This document shows positions 23,269-36,212 of a stretch of DNA of 64,000 nt, piece after piece. Location: positions 386,001 through 450,000 of the forward strand of contig CM060464.1 of the NCBI GenBank assembly GCA_030544235.1. Direction: 5' to 3'. The notes under the pieces are model-generated. The model had not been told where the DNA came from. It made no database searches and saw only the letters and a list, made by a program, of their open reading frames with translations. The position numbers and the translations under genes were made by a program. The number at the start of each line of letters is the position of its first letter. Position 1 is the first letter of the stretch. The DNA is from Lepturacanthus savala. Lineage: Eukaryota > Chordata > Actinopteri > Scombriformes > Trichiuridae.

Positions 23269-24972
23269 GTTGACACAGTAATAACCTGTAAAGACCTGAG
23301 GTCATTTACAGTAATAACCTGTAAAGACCTGAGGTCATTTACAGCAGTAACCTGTAAAGACCTGAGGTCATTTACAACAATAACCTGTAAAGACCTGAGG
23401 TCATTTACAGCAGTTACCTGTAAAGACCTGAGGTCATTTACAGTAATAACCTGTAAAGACCTGAGGTCATTTACAACAATAACCTGTAAAGACCTGAGGT
23501 CATTTACAGCAGTAACCTGTAAAGACCTGAGGTCATTTACAACAGTAACCTGTAAAGACCTGAGGTCATTTACAACAATAACCTGTAAAGACCTGAGGTC
23601 ATTTACAACAATAACCTGTAAAGACCTGAGGTCATTTACAGTAATAACCTGTAAAGACCTGAGGTCATTTACAACAATAACCTGTAAAGACCTGAGGTCA
23701 TTTACAACAATAACCTGTAAAGACCTGAGGTCATTTACAGTAATAACCTGTAAAGACCTGAGGTCATTTACAGCAGTAACCTGTAAAGACCTGAGGTCAT
23801 TTACAGTAATAACCTGTAAAGACCTGAGGTCATTTACAACAATAACCTGTAAAGACCTGAGGTCATTTACAACAATAACCTGTAAAGACCTGAGGTCATT
23901 TACAACAATAACCTGTAAAGACCTGAGGTCATTTACAGTAATAACCTGTAAAGACCTGAGGTCATTTACAGCAATAACCTGTAAAGACCTGAGGTCATTT
24001 ACAGTAATAACCTGTAAAGACCTGAGGTCATTTACAACAATAACCGTTAAAGACCTGAGGTCATTTACAACAATAACCTGTAAAGACCTGAGGTCATTTA
24101 CAACAATAACCTGTAAAGACCTGAGGTCATTTACAACAATAACCTGTAAAGACCTGAGGTCATTTACAGTAATAACCTGTAAAGACCTGAGGTCATTTAC
24201 AGCAATAACCTGTAAAGACCTGAGGTCATTTACAGTAATAACCTGTAAAGACCTGAGGTCATTTACAGTAATAACCTGTAAAGACCTGAGGTCATTTACA
24301 GTAATAACCTGTAAAGACCTGAGGTCATTTACAGTAATAACCTGTAAAGACCTGAGGTCATTTACAGTAATAACCTGTAAAGACCTGAGGTCATTTACAA
24401 CAATAACCTGTAAAGACCTGAGGTCATTTACAGTAATAACCTGTAAAGACCTGAGGTCATTTACAGTAATAACCTGTAAAGACCTGAGGTCATTTACAGC
24501 AGTAACCTGTAAAGACCTGAGGTCATTTACAGCAGTAACCTGTAAAGACCTGAGGTCATTTACAGTAATAACCTGTAAAGACCTGAGGTCATTTACAACA
24601 ATAACCTGTAAAGACCTGAGGTCATTTACAACAATAACCTGTAAAGACCTGAGGTCATTTACAGTAATAACCTGTAAAGACCTGAGGTCATTTACAACAA
24701 TAACCTGTAAAGACCTGAGGTCATTTACAGTAATAACCTGTAAAGACCTGAGGTCATTTACAGCAGTAACCTGTAAAGACCTGAGGTCATTTACAGCAGT
24801 AACCTGTAAAGACCTGAGGTCATTTACAGCAGTAACCTGTAAAGACCTGAGGTCATTTACAGTAATAACCTGTAAAGACCTGAGGTCATTTACAGTAATA
24901 ACCTGTAAAGACCTGAGGTCATTTACAGTAATAACCTGTAAAGACCTGAGGTCATTTACAGTAATAACCTGT
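23269..24972. repeat. 33-bp satellite array 1, about 51 units
   Basis: The unit core is TGTAAAGACCTGAGGTCA plus TTTACA, an imperfect palindrome, followed by a 9-bp variable spacer (GTAATAACC, ACAATAACC or GCAGTAACC). Every unit contains AGGTCA preceded by AGACCT, an everted nuclear-receptor-like half-site pair with one base between. Since 33 is divisible by three and no frame-closing stop occurs, a minus-strand frame stays open for 594 codons (VNDLRSLQVIT repeats). It is not considered a gene. One unit near 24045 has CCGTTAAAG in place of CCTGTAAAG, matching the junction at the start of array 2. Confidence 0.97.
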
Positions 24973-25197
24973 ATTGATTGACAGAAGCATTGGGCTGGGA
25001 GACAACATCTGGAAAACCAATGAGGACCGGACTTGGACATACCATTTTCTTAAATACTGTTCATTTTTCAGTGTTAGTCTTATGTCAAATGTTCTTTTTT
25101 AGGTTTTAATTTAGTCTAGTTTTAGTCAATAGTCTTTAGTCTTTCACACCAGGTGGATAGTGATGGTAATCTAACCTAGGCAGGTATATGGTAGGAA
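24973..25197. repeat. Tail sequence following array 1 (duplicated)
   Basis: Starts 'tgattgacagaagcattggg' and ends 'ggtatatggtaggaaccgtt'. It is repeated at 26622-26855 with only a few differences (ggc to ggt, cacacc to gacacc, a 5-bp AAATT-type insertion). Contains AT-rich 'gtctagttttagtc' words common in fish DNA elements. Confidence 0.9.
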
Positions 25198-26621
25198 CCG
25201 TTAAAGACCTGAGGTCATTTACAGTAATAACCTGTAAAGACCTGAGGTCATTTACAGCAGTAACCTGTAAAGACCTGAGGTCATTTACAACAATAACCTG
25301 TAAAGACCTGAGGTCATTTACAACAATAACCTGTAAAGACCTGAGGTCATTTACAACAATAACCTGTAAAGACCTGAGGTCATTTACAACAATAACCTGT
25401 AAAGACCTGAGGTCATTTACAGCAGTAACCTGTAAAGACCTGAGGTCATTTACAGTAATAACCTGTAAAGACCTGAGGTCATTTACAACAATAACCTGTA
25501 AAGACCTGAGGTCATTTACAACAATAACCTGTAAAGACCTGAGGTCATTTACAGTAATAACCTGTAAAGACCTGAGGTCATTTACAGCAGTAACCTGTAA
25601 AGACCTGAGGTCATTTACAGCAGTAACCTGTAAAGACCTGAGGTCATTTACAGTAATAACCTGTAAAGACCTGAGGTCATTTACAGTAATAACCTGTAAA
25701 GACCTGAGGTCATTTACAGTAATAACCTGTAAAGACCTGAGGTCATTTACAGTAATAACCTGTAAAGACCTGAGGTCATTTACAGTAATAACCTGTAAAG
25801 ACCTGAGGTCATTTACAGCAGTAACCTGTAAAGACCTGAGGTCATTTACAGTAATAACCTGTAAAGACCTGAGGTCATTTACAGTAATAACCTGTAAAGA
25901 CCTGAGGTCATTTACAGTAATAACCTGTAAAGACCTGAGGTCATTTACAGCAGTAACCTGTAAAGACCTGAGGTCATTTACAGTAATAACCTGTAAAGAC
26001 CTGAGGTCATTTACAGTAATAACCTGTAAAGACCTGAGGTCATTTACAACAATAACCTGTAAAGACCTGAGGTCATTTACAGTAATAACCTGTAAAGACC
26101 TGAGGTCATTTACAGCAGTAACCTGTAAAGACCTGAGGTCATTTACAACAATAACCTGTAAAGACCTGAGGTCATTTACAACAATAACCTGTAAAGACCT
26201 GAGGTCATTTACAGCAATAACCTGTAAAGACCTGAGGTCATTTACAGTAATAACCTGTAAAGACCTGAGGTCATTTACAGCAGTAACCTGTAAAGACCTG
26301 AGGTCATTTACAACAATAACCTGTAAAGACCTGAGGTCATTTACAGCAGTAACCTGTAAAGACCTGAGGTCATTTACAGCAGTAACCTGTAAAGACCTGA
26401 GGTCATTTACAGCAGTAACCTGTAAAGACCTGAGGTCATTTACAACAATAACCTGTAAAGACCTGAGGTCATTTACAGCAGTAACCTGTAAAGACCTGAG
26501 GTCATTTACAGTAATAACCTGTAAAGACCTGAGGTCATTTACAGCAGTAACCTGTAAAGACCTGAGGTCATTTACAGTAATAACCTGTAAAGACCTGAGG
26601 TCATTTACAGTAATAACCTGT
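25198..26621. repeat. 33-bp satellite array 2, about 43 units
   Basis: Same unit as array 1, but with a different order of the three spacer variants. Open frames occur on both strands (480 codons on +, 517 on -). These reflect the 33-bp period rather than coding selection. Confidence 0.97.
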
Positions 26622-26871
26622 ATTGATTGACAGAAGCATTGGGTTGGGAGACAACATCTGGAAAACCAATGAGGACCGGACTTGGACATACCATTTTCTT
26701 AAATACTGTTCATTTTTCAGTGTTAGTCTTATGTCAAATGTTCTTTTTTAGGTTTTAATTTAGTCTAGTTTTAGTCAATAGTCTTTAGTCTTTGACACCA
26801 GGTGGATAGTGATGGTAATCTAAATTAACCTAGGCAGGTATATGGTAGGAACCGTTGTTTAGTTGACACAG
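26622..26871. repeat. Tail sequence following array 2
   Basis: Second copy of the ~230-bp tail. It is followed by GTTGACACAG at 26862-26871, the same ten bases that precede array 1 at 23269-23278. Confidence 0.9.
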
Positions 26872-27046
26872 GGACATGTTTTGAAGTGACACCACTGGAG
26901 TTTCTGGACCAACTGAATGTTCTCTACATGTTTAATAAAGTTTAATAAAGTTTAATAACCAGCAGGTTAAAACAGTAGCAGAGAGAAGCTGCTGGTGATG
27001 GAGGAACAGACGTCGCTGCATTTAGTGCCGACAGCTCTGATGGATG

Positions 27047-27047
<1 letters not shown>

Positions 27048-27089
<42 letters not shown>
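27048..27089. repeat. (CA)n microsatellite
   Basis: About 42 bp of CA. Confidence 0.95.
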
Positions 27090-27092
<3 letters not shown>

Positions 27093-27539
27093 TGACAATT
27101 TTGATAGTTATTTTAAGTCTGTGACAAAAAACTATATTTTTTATGAAGTTTTTATTTAATAAAGTGTTTATCTCGTATGTCTCACGTGTTAATTTTAATT
27201 GATTTTTGCTCATTTTCATCATGGAAAAACCATCAATGAATATATTTAGTTTAGTCTCAGAGGTTAAATCATATTTATGAAAACATGTGCGTATCAACAT
27301 ATCGTTGCTATGGAACCTGTCTACAGAAAATACACATAACATGAGTTAAAGTGAGTAATTATTGAGTAAAACTCCCTGTGTCCAGTGAAGGGTCAGACAT
27401 TTACAGCAGTCTAACGTAGAAACAGGACATTTAGGAACATTCCTGCCCTCAGCTGCAGATTTATGCTCCATGATTGAATCGTAGCCTGTTCAGGAAGTGC
27501 TGGGAGATTTCTGAGATTTCCGAGGTGTAAAAAAAAAAA
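27090..27539. other. AT-rich DNA, no gene
   Basis: No coding signal. Confidence 0.4.
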
Positions 27540-27900
27540 AAAAACACGGCGTCCATAATTCCTGGGATATTTAAGGGCTCCTCGTGGTCGACACGACGCT
27601 GACCGCGTTCCGGGTGTAATTTAAACACGAGGCCGCGTTAATGCAGCGCTGAACCACGAAACCTGACGTTAATCCTGGGGGTAATGCGGCCTTTCCTGTG
27701 GCTAATGAAATCTGAAGCTTTGAAACGACTGCAGCTAATGACGCTCCCTGGCAGTTGGTGAATGAAGCAGCTATGGCTGCTGGAGAGGACTAAACAGCCA
27801 CAGATGGAAACGTCCTGTCCTCTGAAGTACCTGAGCATTAAAGCTGCAGGATTTTCACTGGTTCCTGAACTTAGCGTTGCTGAATAGTCAGACTCACTAC
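27540..27900. other. CpG-containing single-copy block
   Basis: After an A15 run the sequence becomes markedly richer in CpG ('cgtggtcgacacgacgctga', 'cgaggccgcg') and contains TAATGA/CTAATG motifs. An 89-codon minus-strand frame crosses it without a recognised domain. Conserved regulatory DNA is one possibility. Confidence 0.25.
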
Positions 27901-29346
27901 TCATCATCAGGTTTTATCCAATTCCTGCTTTGCTGTAAATTATCCATTGAAACACATGCAAGCTCAAGTTTATTTAAGGAAAATCAGCATAAAACAGAAG
28001 ATTAGTCTCAGAAAACTGAGTTTCCAACACTGTAAAACTAAAAGCTGAGCAGGTTAGAGTTAATGTTACTGGAAGTTAAACATTACCCATGTACCAATGA
28101 CAATATCCTGTTTGTGGTCCAGATAATTCAGTTTATTTCAACATCTTTTTCTTGATTTGGGTCAATTCAACATTCAACATCAACATTTTCTTTAAAAAAA
28201 ACTAACATATTAATCTAAACCATGTTTTCATATTAGTCAGAGAACATATTTCATCCAACTTCACATTCGTACTGCGTCATATTCAGATTTACTGAGTCTC
28301 TGTCTCTCCAGCAGGAGAAAAGACAGATTACGTTTCATTATTGGCTGAAATATTGTCTGTTTTACAGTAAAGATGCTGGAGTTTAATACAGAATCTATTC
28401 CATCTCCTTTATTCTGCTGATTTACCTCCACTGGTGTTTAGATGTTGTCCCTAAAGAACATTCTTCACCACAGTTGGAAACTATAAGAAGACAGATGATT
28501 CCACTTCTCTGCCAAAATAAAGGAGTGATCCGCTGAAAGAATCAAACGAGACCCTTAGTGGCATCAATACATGAAAGATTAGAGCATATTTTAATAATAT
28601 CAGCATGTTTCTGTCCTGTCAACTCATTTTTATTTGATTTTAGTCACGATGCCAGGAAATCAGCCTTGTTTTGTCCTTTTTTCACCCACTGCATCCAGAT
28701 TTAGTGAAGCTCGTCACAGCTGGACGCAAACATGAAATTACACATAATCACTGATGTGATTGCTGCAAAAATGTGATGCACACGATTCTCTGGAGCCAAA
28801 GAAATCAATTCATTTACAAAGAGAGAGCGAGTTTTTCTGTTTTTCCTGTGAATAAACATCTGGAGAAACGTTCTCAGATCCATTTCCTTTCATGTTGCAA
28901 CAAACAAATCATTTCCAGCGCTGCCAAAGGAGAAACGTGTGAATATGACTTGAAATGAGCTGAAACGGCCTCAAAAATGAGAAAAATGGGCTCAATTCAC
29001 ACGTTATGCTGCTGGAAAGGGACATTTGTCATATGAGCACAGTTCTCTGTAATAGAATATGATGTATAATGTAATATAATATATAATGTAATATATAATG
29101 TAATATATAATTAAAGTTTTCTGCAGAGATGAAAAACAATGAAAGATGAAACCAGAAAAATGACTCAAATCAATGAATTGGTTCATTAAATGGTTTAAAA
29201 TGTTAATCAGTGTTTCTGAAGATGAAGATTCAACCTAAAACGTCCTTTTTGTCCAAAGATCATCAGTTTATTATTATAGAGACTAACTAATTAATTAATT
29301 AGTCTAACTACCTTAACTAGTCTACTACTACTATTATTATTAATAC
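27901..29346. other. AT-rich DNA, no recognisable gene
   Basis: Holds a short ATATAATGTA repeat at about 29060-29110. Other frames are short and without domains. Confidence 0.4.
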
Positions 29347-29440
29347 TACTACAAAAGTGCCCTCTTTAAATTCTTTTAAATGTCTAAATATGCACTAAAG
29401 TACCATTTGAAGCATCTAAATATGCATTAAGTGCCTTTTT
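29347..29440. repeat. 31-bp family, degenerate fragment
   Basis: 'aaagtgccctctttaaa' and 'gcactaaagtaccatttga' are decayed units. Confidence 0.55.
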
Positions 29441-30424
29441 AAGTGTTAACATGTAGATTGAGCCAATGTAATAGTTTAATTCATATTTTAATGAGTTTAA
29501 CTCGTACATATTTAAGTTAAATCCCATCTAATTAAAACTTTTAGCTGTTTTTCTGCATCTTAACCTTCAACAAATATTTTACTTGTTTACAGAAAATGGA
29601 AATTAAATTGTACGTCCTTTATCTTATAATTACTTTTAATTTAGTAGCATTAGCTTGTTTTAAGGAAACATGGGTATGATTCAATAAAACATGTATTAAA
29701 CAAACCAAAGTGCATCCATTGATGCAGACGATGATAAACCAGTGGAACCTGCTGCAGTTTCAGGCTGTTTTATTGGCTCTCAGACAAACTGGGAGGCCAT
29801 AAAAGATGATTTCAGTCTTTTCATGGTACGTTGCTGCTTGGTTGGACTTTAAAAGGGGGAAGTTGACAGTTGGCTGCATGTAGCTGCACTACACCCAATA
29901 AACTGACAGAAACCTGGTTTCTGCAGCGTATTAGTTTCTCCACAGCTTTTAAACACAAACAGATGCAGACGTGAAGAACGTTTCATGAAAAACAAAGTGT
30001 TGAACATGTGGTAGAAAGATGATGGTGTAAAGGACAGAGCAGCGTTGTCACTTTATATTTAATATCTGATGTGAATAAATGAATAAATGCTATAGGTGCA
30101 GTTTAGAGGCTGTTCACAGTTTGGTTTTTACTGATCAGTTGTTGCTTGTCCTGCTGTCCCTAATTAAGTGATTATTGTTTTATTGATTAATGGAAAACAG
30201 AAAAGGGAGGAGCTCGAACGGAAAAACCATGACGCCAAACGTCTGAAGTTTGGGCAGATTGTTGGATTAAACAATGACGCTGGAGTAAAAACGCAGCTGA
30301 GTTGCATCAGGAATTAAATCTGAAGAGATTTAACTTAACTGAGGAGGGAACATAAACGGACAGAGCCACTGAATGTTAGGTCAGAATCAGGCTTTAAAAA
30401 CATCCAGCTTAGCATTATGTTGCA
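29441..30424. other. No gene seen
   Basis: Single-copy AT-rich sequence, no recognisable frame. Confidence 0.4.
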
Positions 30425-30715
30425 GGACGGGCTTGTTAGAAATGGAATATAATAGTAATAATAATTATAATAGTATAATTAAGTCTTAATGTGTGCATCA
30501 TTACATCTAAATAAAATGCTTATTACATTAAATTGAGCTGTTTTAATCTCCCTCCATGTTGCATCACCATGTTTCTACAAATTAAACAATGACTCTAATC
30601 ATTTATATCATTTAAATCATTAATGATTCAAGATTTTTGGTGTTTTTGTGGCTGTAGATTCTCATTCTCACCACTAGATGTCGCCAGAAACTACTGAAGT
30701 CATTTATACCAGTTC
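30425..30715 (-). mobile_element. GTGCAGTGTGTAG-type fish MITE, reverse orientation
   Basis: Contains 'agaaatggaatataatag' at one side and 'ctcaccactagatgtcgcc' at the other. In reverse order and complement these correspond to the words seen at 42556-42790. I recognise this combination (a 'gtgtgtagtttctgg' end, a 'catctagtgg' word, a 'gcagaaatggaatataat' word) as a repeat common in many fish genomes. I cannot assign a superfamily. Confidence 0.6.
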
Positions 30716-31200
30716 TGCTATAAATGATAATAAATAAAGGTTGATGTACTTTAAACCTGGTTTAATATATAATGGGACAAATATAGTTAGAATATCTAAA
30801 ATACAAATCTAAACTTGTGCTTTACTACAGATAAATATTGTATTTAAAACTTAAACATCAAACTGACCCAAACAGAAAATAAATAAAAACATCTAATTAA
30901 ATTATCTCTGAAGTTCAATGATCAATACGAGTTCAAAGGTCAATTATTTGTCCTTAAAATCATAGAAATCTATAAATATCATAGAAATCTATAGATCTAT
31001 AAATCTATAAATCATCTATAGGATGATTCTAGAACATGAAGATATTCTGATAGATTATTGATTATAGTATTGATGATATATTGATGCTGTAACAGTAACA
31101 TTGGGTTTAATACAGATAAAACACTTTATTATTGTTGGAGCTGAGGTTTTTACTGGGATTAATGAATAAACTCACAGCTGAACCTGGATCAGTGTGTTTT
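30716..31200. mobile_element. F1 element fragment
   Basis: 'ctgctataaatgataataaa' near 30716, then 'gatgctgtaacagtaacattgggttt' words near 31083. The part at 30960-31020 is a small AT-rich repeat of 'atagaaatctat'. Confidence 0.6.
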
Positions 31201-32224
31201 ATTTGAACAGGTTAATTACACATCATATTTTATGGTGGACTTGGAACTTGAAGTATTCAGAGTGTAATTTGTTCCTGTTTAATGTGACCATCATGGTTTC
31301 CACCTGCTTCACTGGGAGTAGATAAAGGCTGTTTCTCTACATGAGCTGAGACCATTAACCAGCTTTATATGGAGCTCAATGAATGGCAGATGGAGAACAG
31401 CTCAACACCACCTCATATTCCTCAGATTATTCCTTGATGTTGGGTTTTCCTACGTGACAGATAGCAGCGCTCGTTATTTACGGTAGATTGGAACAACGAA
31501 GAGTTAGCGACGCTACGACTGCAGCAAAGAGAAGAAATACAGAGTTTAAAGGAAGAAACAGAGGAAGGAACATGGAGCCAGTGATGGATTCTGTCCTTTG
31601 TAGTTTTGATGAATAGAGAGAACATCTGACCTCTGAGCTACACCAACTAGACTTCTGGTGTCAGGGATGTATTTCACCTGGTTTTATCTGAACGTTCACC
31701 TGTCGTCAATCTAAACCTCAGACTTTCATCCTGTTAAATCAGAGAAACGACTCTTCACTCTCCAGTTCACAGGTTTCAGGGTCAATGGAACAAGTTCCTG
31801 CTCTTTAGTTTCAGGAACAGTTATTTTCCTGGCACCAGATCATCAAACAGCTAATTTCTCAGTATTAATTCTCCATCAGGTCCTTGAAAACACATGTTCA
31901 GACTCAGCCTTTCCAGAAAATCACTGCATCAAACACAGTTAACAGGTTCCACCACATCTGATCTATAAACCATTAAAATCACAGTGATTCAGTGGCTCCA
32001 GGACACGATCCAAGCTAATTATAAACCTTTAAAATCACCAACCAGCAGCTTCAGGCTGCTTCGTGCTGCACAACCATTTATACAGAGATTTTCATGTTTT
32101 AATCTGTAAAAACGATGTTTAATGAGGGAAAATACATATAAACGAATGAGGAATGTACAGATTAGTTATTCTGTCATATCGGTTGATTCAAGTTGTTTAA
32201 GTCTTTATATTTATATTTATTATT
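31201..32224. other. Single-copy DNA, no recognised gene
   Basis: A minus-strand frame (31422-31625) shows no known domain. Confidence 0.4.
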
Positions 32225-32950
32225 CCCATCAAACATTCAGTCTATGTATTTAAACCCTCAACCTGCATCAACCTGTTAGAATTAAACCTCCTGATCCAGA
32301 ATTCAGTTTTAACATAAATCACTAAATAAAAAACACTAATAAAGTGTTTTATCTGTATTAAACCCAATGTTACTGTTCCAGCATCAATATATATCATCAA
32401 TATCCACATCATCAATACAATAATCAATAGTTTAATAGAATATCAGTAGTAGAGACTATTTAGATGTTTAATGTAGATTTCAGCTGTTTGATTATTTAAT
32501 TGGCTCCTTTATTCAGTCTCTCCAGCTTTTTGTGTTAAAAATAGTGTTTTTATGTTAAAATGAGTCATTTTCACATTATGATGAGTATTTTGTGTTGTTC
32601 CATTTATTTTTATGAGACTTTTTTTCAACAGAAAATCAACCATTTTCATCACAAAAAAGTCACAAAACTGGTTAAAATCTGTTTTAAACATTTTACAGAA
32701 AATATTCTTCATGTTTTATAATGAATCTGATTTCTATGATTGTATTGAGCTAAATGAATCTTTGTTAATCATTTCAGATCAGTTTTAGGTTTTAAATAAA
32801 GTATTTTTATCTCTAATAAAAGACAATAATAACTGTATTTTCTGTAACAGCAACATGAATTGACTCTTCTGTCGTCACCTCACATGTTTAATAACCTTCA
32901 TGGTTGTAGATGTTCCACATTCATCATCAGTGAAATATCAACCTGCTTTT
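32225..32950. mobile_element. F1 element copy
   Basis: Carries 'acccaatgttactgttccag', 'catcaatatatatcatcaat' and 'gaatatcagtagtagag'. Further on it has 'gactcttctgtcgtc' and 'cacatgttt' words matching the other F1 arm. The middle part differs from other copies. Confidence 0.65.
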
Positions 32951-33480
32951 AAGTGGTTAATAAAGCTGCTTTTTGCTGCCAGGGTTTGTTCCTAACACCA
33001 GATCTGCTCCAAACTTTATAGTCAGACCCATCATGAATAATTTACTCACAGGAGAAATAAAAAAGGGAATTGTTGAGGTTTTCTTTTCTCTTCTCCCAGG
33101 AGGAGCAAAGAGAATTCATAATGGAGAAGGTGACGAGGCATCAAAGAGAAACTTCGACAGATTTATCCAGGATAAGAGACAAAAGAGCAGCGACTTCAAA
33201 GTGTCTCCACTTTGTTGTGTAAGTCACCTTTACCTGCCTTTACTCCTCATGTTTAATTGAAAAGCAGCGTCGTTTTACTCCCGTTTATTTACAGTTTGTC
33301 TTCGAAGTCGTCAAAGCTTATGAAAAATCAATCACAGGAAGATCAAGAGCTGCTTAATGTCCCTCCATAATCAGCGTATTCCACTCATGGCAGCAATAAT
33401 TAAAGTATTTCATGCATTAATTAGATATTCCCACGTCAACTCTCCTGCTCTCAGTGAGCGGATTGGGTGACATAAAGAGA
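32951..33480. other. Single-copy block, candidate conserved non-coding DNA
   Basis: A 95-codon + strand frame (32973-33260) has no recognisable domain. The stretch 33380-33430 combines AATAATTAAAG, TTCATGCATTAATTAG and similar homeodomain-like words. Only a comparison with other fish would separate exon from enhancer from chance. Confidence 0.25.
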
Positions 33481-34761
33481 TTTATTCTGTGTCTGGGAGC
33501 AGGAAAGGATAAAGTAACACACTGAAATTCATCTGTGTGTTTCTCTCATGTCTCCACTAAAAACTCGTATTTTATAGTTCGGCTGATGAATTACAGCTTC
33601 ACATCATCCAGCCTCAGCCTGTTGGCTTCAACACAGGCAGTTACAGATGTTTAGAGATGCAATAATTCATTCAAATTAAATATTATTTTATATGATCTAT
33701 AAAAACCCTTCGTCTCACTGTTCATTTCTTTCATTTTCTATCCTTCCTTGATGTAAAACTATAAAAATAAAGTATTATTGTACTAAATATTATATTATAA
33801 TATAATATTATAAGTATTGTTGTACTATTATATGTGTCTTATATGGTTTTTGTGTTATGATGCATGTTTTTGTGTAATAATTATGTTTTTTGGGTAAAAC
33901 ATGTTTTTTGTTTTAGCATTTTTGGTGTTGTTTGTGATTTTGTTTAACAATGAATATTTTTGTGTTATATTGTGTGTTTTAGGTGTAAAATGATTGATTT
34001 TAATGTTACGATGCATGTTTTTTGGGTAAAATACATAATTTTTTATATGTTATATATATATATTTGTTATAATTATCATTTTTTGCATTGTGTGTTTTTT
34101 GTTTTACGATGATTGTTTTTTGGGTAAAATACTAATTATTTATTAATTAATAATAATTGATTGTGTTCTAATGTGTGTTTTTTATGTTAAGGTGTGTTTT
34201 TACAGTTTTTTAAATAATAATAACAAAAACATCTTCTATAAATTATTATTATATAAATTATTAATAATTATTATTATTATTAGATATTATTATTATTATC
34301 TATTGTATGGTTGTGTCATGTCCCTATTTATTTAAGAACTGAATGAATTAAATAATTGTTTCAGCAGGTAATAATTGAGGCAGCAGGTGATTCTGGACGT
34401 GAACACTAATAAAATACAAATGTGCAGCCATATAGATAAAATCAGACTTTAATTGTAAATGTGGATTATTATCATGTAACCCTGTGATTCTGTGATTTCT
34501 CCTCTTATTGGAGCAGCTAATAAACTCGTTCTTTCTGCTCTGTGACTCTCTGTTTCCTCAGAGACCAGAACTATTACGACTATTGATCAACGGCTGGATT
34601 TCACTTCTCAACCGTCAGATCCATCGATTACTTTATGATGAATGATTTTGTGGCATCATTTCAGTTTGAAACGCTCATACTCAGGTCTGGTCATGTTTTA
34701 ACATGTTAAAGTCAGAAAATCCCAAGAAAAGCCAAAAAAAACATTATAAACTGACTAGACG
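33481..34761. other. AT-rich DNA, no gene
   Basis: Part 33830-34190 is a loose repeat of 'gtgttatgatgcatgttttt' type phrases with variable spacing. Otherwise nothing recognised. Confidence 0.4.
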
Positions 34762-34880
34762 ACACTTTAGCCCATGTTTTAGCTCCTGGACGGTACTTTA
34801 ATACACTGTTTGACTCCTACTCCTCCATTTTATGAAGCTTTTAGCTTCCATGATGACTCTTTAGCTTCTATAGGCCTTTA
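34762..34880. repeat. 31-bp family, inverted degenerate units
   Basis: 'gacactttagcccatgtttt' and 'agctcctggacggtacttta' are reverse-complement units. Confidence 0.65.
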
Positions 34881-35587
34881 ACACGTGGCTGCAGCTATCA
34901 GCCCTTGAATCAGTCAGAAACGGCTGATTTGCTGCTCATAGCTGTGTTTTCTCTGATGCTGAACGTGCCGAGGCCTGGTCCTCGCTGACAAACGCCGCCA
35001 CAAACCTGACTTCACAGATGAGAGATAAGCACCATGTTTTCTGGAGGGTTGGTGAAGACAGGGTCTGAAAACAGATGTGAAGCTTCAGTCTCTGAAAAGG
35101 TCTTTGAAAACCTCACAAAGCCTGAATCTGTGGAAGGAGGCGAAGTTCAACGTGTGGCGGAACAGAGCTCCATGAACCTGTAACTGGATTCACCTCCTCT
35201 TCCTCCTCAGGATGTTTTTATGGAGAAAAGACAAGTTCAGCTTTGAAATCAGTTGAACTCTGACAGAAACCAAAACCCTTTCTTCCTTTTGTGAAGCTTC
35301 TATTTGATTCTTTGAAAACACATTTCTCACAAAAACAATGACTTTGAAGACTAAACAAATGTCACAGCCACGACTTCCACCTATAGAAACACCCTCTGAC
35401 TCCATCTGGCAGCACAATGTCGCATAGTTCTACATATTAATGCAGCAAAGTGATCGCCATGACAACACTATCAACTCCTGATGTTATAGCTTTCTGCTAT
35501 TGATTCAGCAAAAACTCATTTTCAGCTGCAGATTTTTAACTAATGTTCACATTAACCTGTTAAACCTGTTGATAGCTGCAGGCGGGC
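34881..35587. other. No recognisable gene
   Basis: Single-copy. A 75-codon minus-strand frame shows no domain. Confidence 0.4.
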
Positions 35588-36212
35588 ATGTGCTAAAGTG
35601 CCCTCTAGGAGCCAAAACATGTTAAAGTGCCCTCTAGGAGCCATAACATGTGTTAAAGTGCCCTCTAGGAGCCAAAACATGTTAAAGTGCCCTCTAGGAG
35701 CCATAACATGTTAAAGTGCCCTCTAGGAGCCATAACATGTGTTAAAGTGCCCTCTAGGAGCCATAACATGTTAAAGTGCCCTCTAGGAGCCATAACATGT
35801 GTTAAAGTGCCCTCTAGGAGCCATAACATGTGTTAAAGTGCCCTCTAGGAGCCAAAACATGTGTTAAAGTGCCCTCTAGGAGCCATAACATGTTAAAGTG
35901 CCCTCTAGGAGCCATAACATGTGCTAAAGTGCCCTCTAGGAGCCATAACATGTTAAAGTGCCCTCTAGGAGCCATAACATGTGTTAAAGTGCCCTCTATG
36001 AGCCATAACATGTGTTAAAGTGCCCTCTAGGAGCCATAACATGTGTTAAAGTGTCCTCTAGGAGCCATAACATGTGCTAAAGTGCCCTCTAGGAGCCATA
36101 ACATGTGTTAAAGTGCCCTCTAGGAGCCATAACATGTGCTAAAGTGCCCTCTAGGAGCCATAACATGTGCTAAAGTGCCCTCTAGGAGCCATAACATGTG
36201 TTAAAGTGCCTC
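35588..36212. repeat. 31-bp minisatellite, about 20 units
   Basis: Unit GTTAAAGTGCCCTCTAGGAG followed by CCATAACATGT. A 29-bp variant lacks one TG ('acatgttaaag'). Units are very uniform, so this array was homogenised recently compared with the one at 4.5 kb. Frames such as MLWLLEGTLAHV on the minus strand are array artefacts. Confidence 0.97.

Noticed and set aside
23256..26689. Open frames of 594, 517 and 480 codons in the 33-bp arrays
   Set aside because: The period is divisible by three and both strands stay open over the same DNA. The peptides are pure 11-residue repeats without a domain, and no splice or promoter context is seen.
32973..33260. 95-codon + strand frame that looks protein-like
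   Set aside because: No recognisable domain, no convincing acceptor/donor pair and an A-rich composition. Kept only as a single-copy block.
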